In this document: in pieces, positions 23,401 to 24,374 of the stretch
Numbering within the stretch: position 1 is the first letter of the stretch
Layout: each line of letters starts with the position of its first letter
Virus record (IMG/VR): IMGVR_UViG_3300025695_000092
Coordinates: 1-24,374 of that record
Strand: one strand, 5' to 3'
Source of the DNA: a virus
DNA length: 24,374 nt
The notes under the pieces: generated by a model
Told to the model about the DNA's origin: nothing
What the model saw: the letters and a program-made list of their open reading frames with translations, nothing else
Database searches by the model: none
Program-made: the position numbers and the translations under genes

Positions 23401-24374
23401 ATTACAGAAAATGATGTTTCTGCAATATCAGAAGGAGCATCTACATTCTTTAGTGGTCCAACAACTATAAGTAAAAAACAGGTATCTAGAGAGGTTAAGG
23501 TTTCTGACACACCTGCCGACCTATCATTTGTTACATCGAAAGATATTATAGATATCGATAGTCTTATAAATGATATATCTTCTAAAGGACAAAAAGTTTG
23601 GTTCTGGGTAGCCGATCAATTAGGTAGAGGAATGTATATGGATACGCAGATAGGTACAGAACACTTCTTAGACGCTGGACCAAGTTATGCATTGGATCCA
23701 AAAAATAGAGCTAAGAAAACAATATGGGCTACAGGTAAAGGTGAGTCTGAAGTATCTAAATTGATAGATAAATCTGATTACATATTTATAATGAGTGGAT
23801 CACCAATAAAATCTAAGCTATTTAATAAGAGGGTATTGAACATCCTCAAGGATAGAGTGGGTGATTACAATGCGTTTAAAGAAGGTGCGCTCAATGCTAA
23901 GCCAACTAAACCTTTTAGAGATGTTCTTGAAGCTCATGATAACTGGGAATCATTAACTGAAAGTCCAGACAGAAAGAAACTTCTAAATGCGATTGAGAGC
24001 GTTAAAGAGAAGAAAGATACGCCATTAAAAACATTCTTACAAGATAATAATGCATTCATTGATTTGAATGAACTTAGAGATGGTTTTTACGCACAGAATG
24101 ATTTCCAAATGAATGACGTTATGTTGGTATTAAAACCAACTGCATTTGGAGGAAAGTCTGATCACTCAACGTATGAGAACGATATCTCTGGAGAAGTTAT
24201 TGGTGTGCCAAATAAAAAAATCAATGCATACGACTTAATGCCAGAGGATGTAAAACAAAAGTATTCTGACTCAATAACAGAGTCTCAGAAAGCACAAGTT
24301 GTTGCTCCTTACGGTATTGGAGTTAAAGGTATCTCTTCAAGAAAACAAATCGTGGGTAAGAAAGCTAGACTTTC
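20461..24374 (+). CDS. giant polyvalent virion protein with zincin protease motif, 3' end beyond window
   Basis: The frame is open from ATG 20461 to the window edge (1304 codons, no stop). Visible parts in order are: a duplicated 'YEMLPEGIFND' motif (5-15 and 32-42); a hydrophobic, Gly/Ala-rich patch (200-234, 'SLPLMVPVFLSAGSSLGLGV') that could contact membranes; charged helices (to about 560); a Glu/Pro/Thr-rich linker; a GNAT-like region (about 640-770, 'YIKNGFRPIARM'); a zincin-type domain (about 820-950) with HExxH at H864-E865-H868 ('TVAHETFHAIL') and E919 or E923 as possible third ligand; and a C-terminal domain from about 1040 ('VWFWVADQLGRGMYMD', 'HFLDAGPSYALDP'). Such polyvalent proteins are known in phages as packaged, co-injected effectors. 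It stands where T7 has gp16. A composition break occurs near residue 560. Function is inferred. Confidence 0.85.
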   Translation, partial: MEEIYEMLPEGIFNDYKGFSEYVNSNGIDAVYEMLPEGIFNDKQGFIDYTSSLKKKDVSQPTSPKVVTESITKEETIPTSLESSESLDKSKLNEEGGFGEYIKDALDVGISTVSKSIYDAPALIYDAFATITNPIARTLGIEEASSEKFAETFDLKNIPSEIVGERIAKKQKEIQEYSDKNGGDALTALENGNILGAAKMIAGTTAQSLPLMVPVFLSAGSSLGLGVVGVSTASTKAAQLKEENPDMDVASRTINATATGMLEATLGQLLTGASGAVTKRILAQEGSKKGAKIITDSFRGILEEGLEKSPIASLFGEMLEEGLVSVGEQLTDISTGVKNDFDFREVVNSSISATGMGGVNTVSIYGSKGYVAAKEYAKLKKLNKNLSKLSSELDNSDLSVEEKDLLKKSIERLKSAGKNIIDDAIANVSLLPEEQRKELENTILNLDNISVSAFEINSNNKIPKEVKKVMLDELKAKAIELTQKKDNILSKNYRLNEFESLPDSEKIKLKEEAASVLFKESQDSGQTNINITDDQISRKALDIFTNKKELDAIQKQETGDISDAKPAEGVQEVEEEVRVTPEQEAKVDERAYKPEEVKETTDTAAFAASQQEAIAQRVEDKLQVTPVTQENAQAIVDEGGKLFMTEDGKAGAYVKKDGYMGGLFKQPGADRTQASKVLQDARIEAGGKFFDAFGINVESGKGTNLEDIYIKNGFRPIARMTFNPEFAPKGWENTNLKNRPDNVFFVYDPGYKATKGEGQRIENYDQAYKLAKNFSPEAAKVEGEVQQLRDMFKAPDQRKQVENAEKALKAVAPDVKIIVHESEQAYAEATNEQNRAQKTAGEYNPNTKTIHINPKKANVRTVAHETFHAILLNMVKTDTEAQRLTDAMMKSVAKVESPELKAYLDEFASNYDQNIRSEEKLAELVGKLASEYDSLPKPTQNIIKRWLDRLAKMFGFKPFTNDQVIDVLNTIAGKVARGEAITENDVSAISEGASTFFSGPTTISKKQVSREVKVSDTPADLSFVTSKDIIDIDSLINDISSKGQKVWFWVADQLGRGMYMDTQIGTEHFLDAGPSYALDPKNRAKKTIWATGKGESEVSKLIDKSDYIFIMSGSPIKSKLFNKRVLNILKDRVGDYNAFKEGALNAKPTKPFRDVLEAHDNWESLTESPDRKKLLNAIESVKEKKDTPLKTFLQDNNAFIDLNELRDGFYAQNDFQMNDVMLVLKPTAFGGKSDHSTYENDISGEVIGVPNKKINAYDLMPEDVKQKYSDSITESQKAQVVAPYGIGVKGISSRKQIVGKKARL
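20476..20585 (+). repeat. 29-nt perfect direct repeat within the polyvalent gene
   Basis: The 29 nt at 20476-20504 recur unchanged at 20557-20585, 81 bp (27 codons) later. They encode EMLPEGIFND both times, and the flanking 'GF(S/I)(E/D)Y' residues also match, so a unit of about 27 residues is duplicated. The identity at synonymous positions suggests a recent duplication. Confidence 0.9.

Overview
The window is a contiguous piece of the virion-morphogenesis region of a tailed phage that very probably infects a member of the Bacteroidota, most likely a flavobacterium. The reasons are the low GC content, four intergenic matches to the Bacteroidota -7 promoter element (TAnnTTTG), and A-rich translation starts without Shine-Dalgarno sequences. 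The order terminase, portal, scaffold, HK97-type capsid, connector rings, large nozzle/muzzle-like tail protein and giant internal proteins, with no sheath or tape measure, points to a short-tailed podovirus. It looks related to crAss-like phages or Cellulophaga-type flavophage podoviruses. This placement comes from recognising protein families by eye, not from a search.

Layout: all supported genes are on the + strand, packed tightly with many 1-26 bp overlaps. Positions 1-198 hold the end of an upstream gene. A promoter at 260-267 starts a packaging block: two small unknown proteins, a protein made of two GroES-like halves, a putative small terminase, the large terminase and the portal. A second promoter (6209-6216) precedes the scaffold and major capsid genes, and a strong hairpin (8778-8820) follows the capsid gene. 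A conserved 247-aa protein then ends at a GAAA-loop terminator (9618-9651). The third promoter (9655-9662) starts a tail/connector block: two ring-like proteins, a 1702-aa nozzle/muzzle-like protein and a 250-aa partner. The fourth promoter (17426-17433) lies only 6 nt before the start codon of a cupin-like gene, which would make that mRNA leaderless or nearly so. Two putative internal virion proteins follow. The last gene is a giant multidomain 'polyvalent' protein (20461 to beyond the window end) with an N-terminal repeat, a hydrophobic patch, a GNAT-like region, an HExxH zincin protease motif and a conserved C-terminal domain of unknown function.

How it works together (inference): the co-chaperonin-like protein may help capsid folding. 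Terminase and portal package DNA into a scaffold-built capsid. The ring proteins and nozzle close the portal. The last three proteins stand where T7 genes 14, 15 and 16 stand and are probably virion cargo injected with the DNA.

No stretch over 300 bases lacks a gene. I saw no tRNA, CRISPR array, insertion sequence, integrase or lysis gene. The most interesting parts are the polyvalent protein with its internal composition break, the two-domain GroES-like protein, and the leaderless cupin gene whose promoter shares an 18-nt sequence with the promoter of the packaging block.
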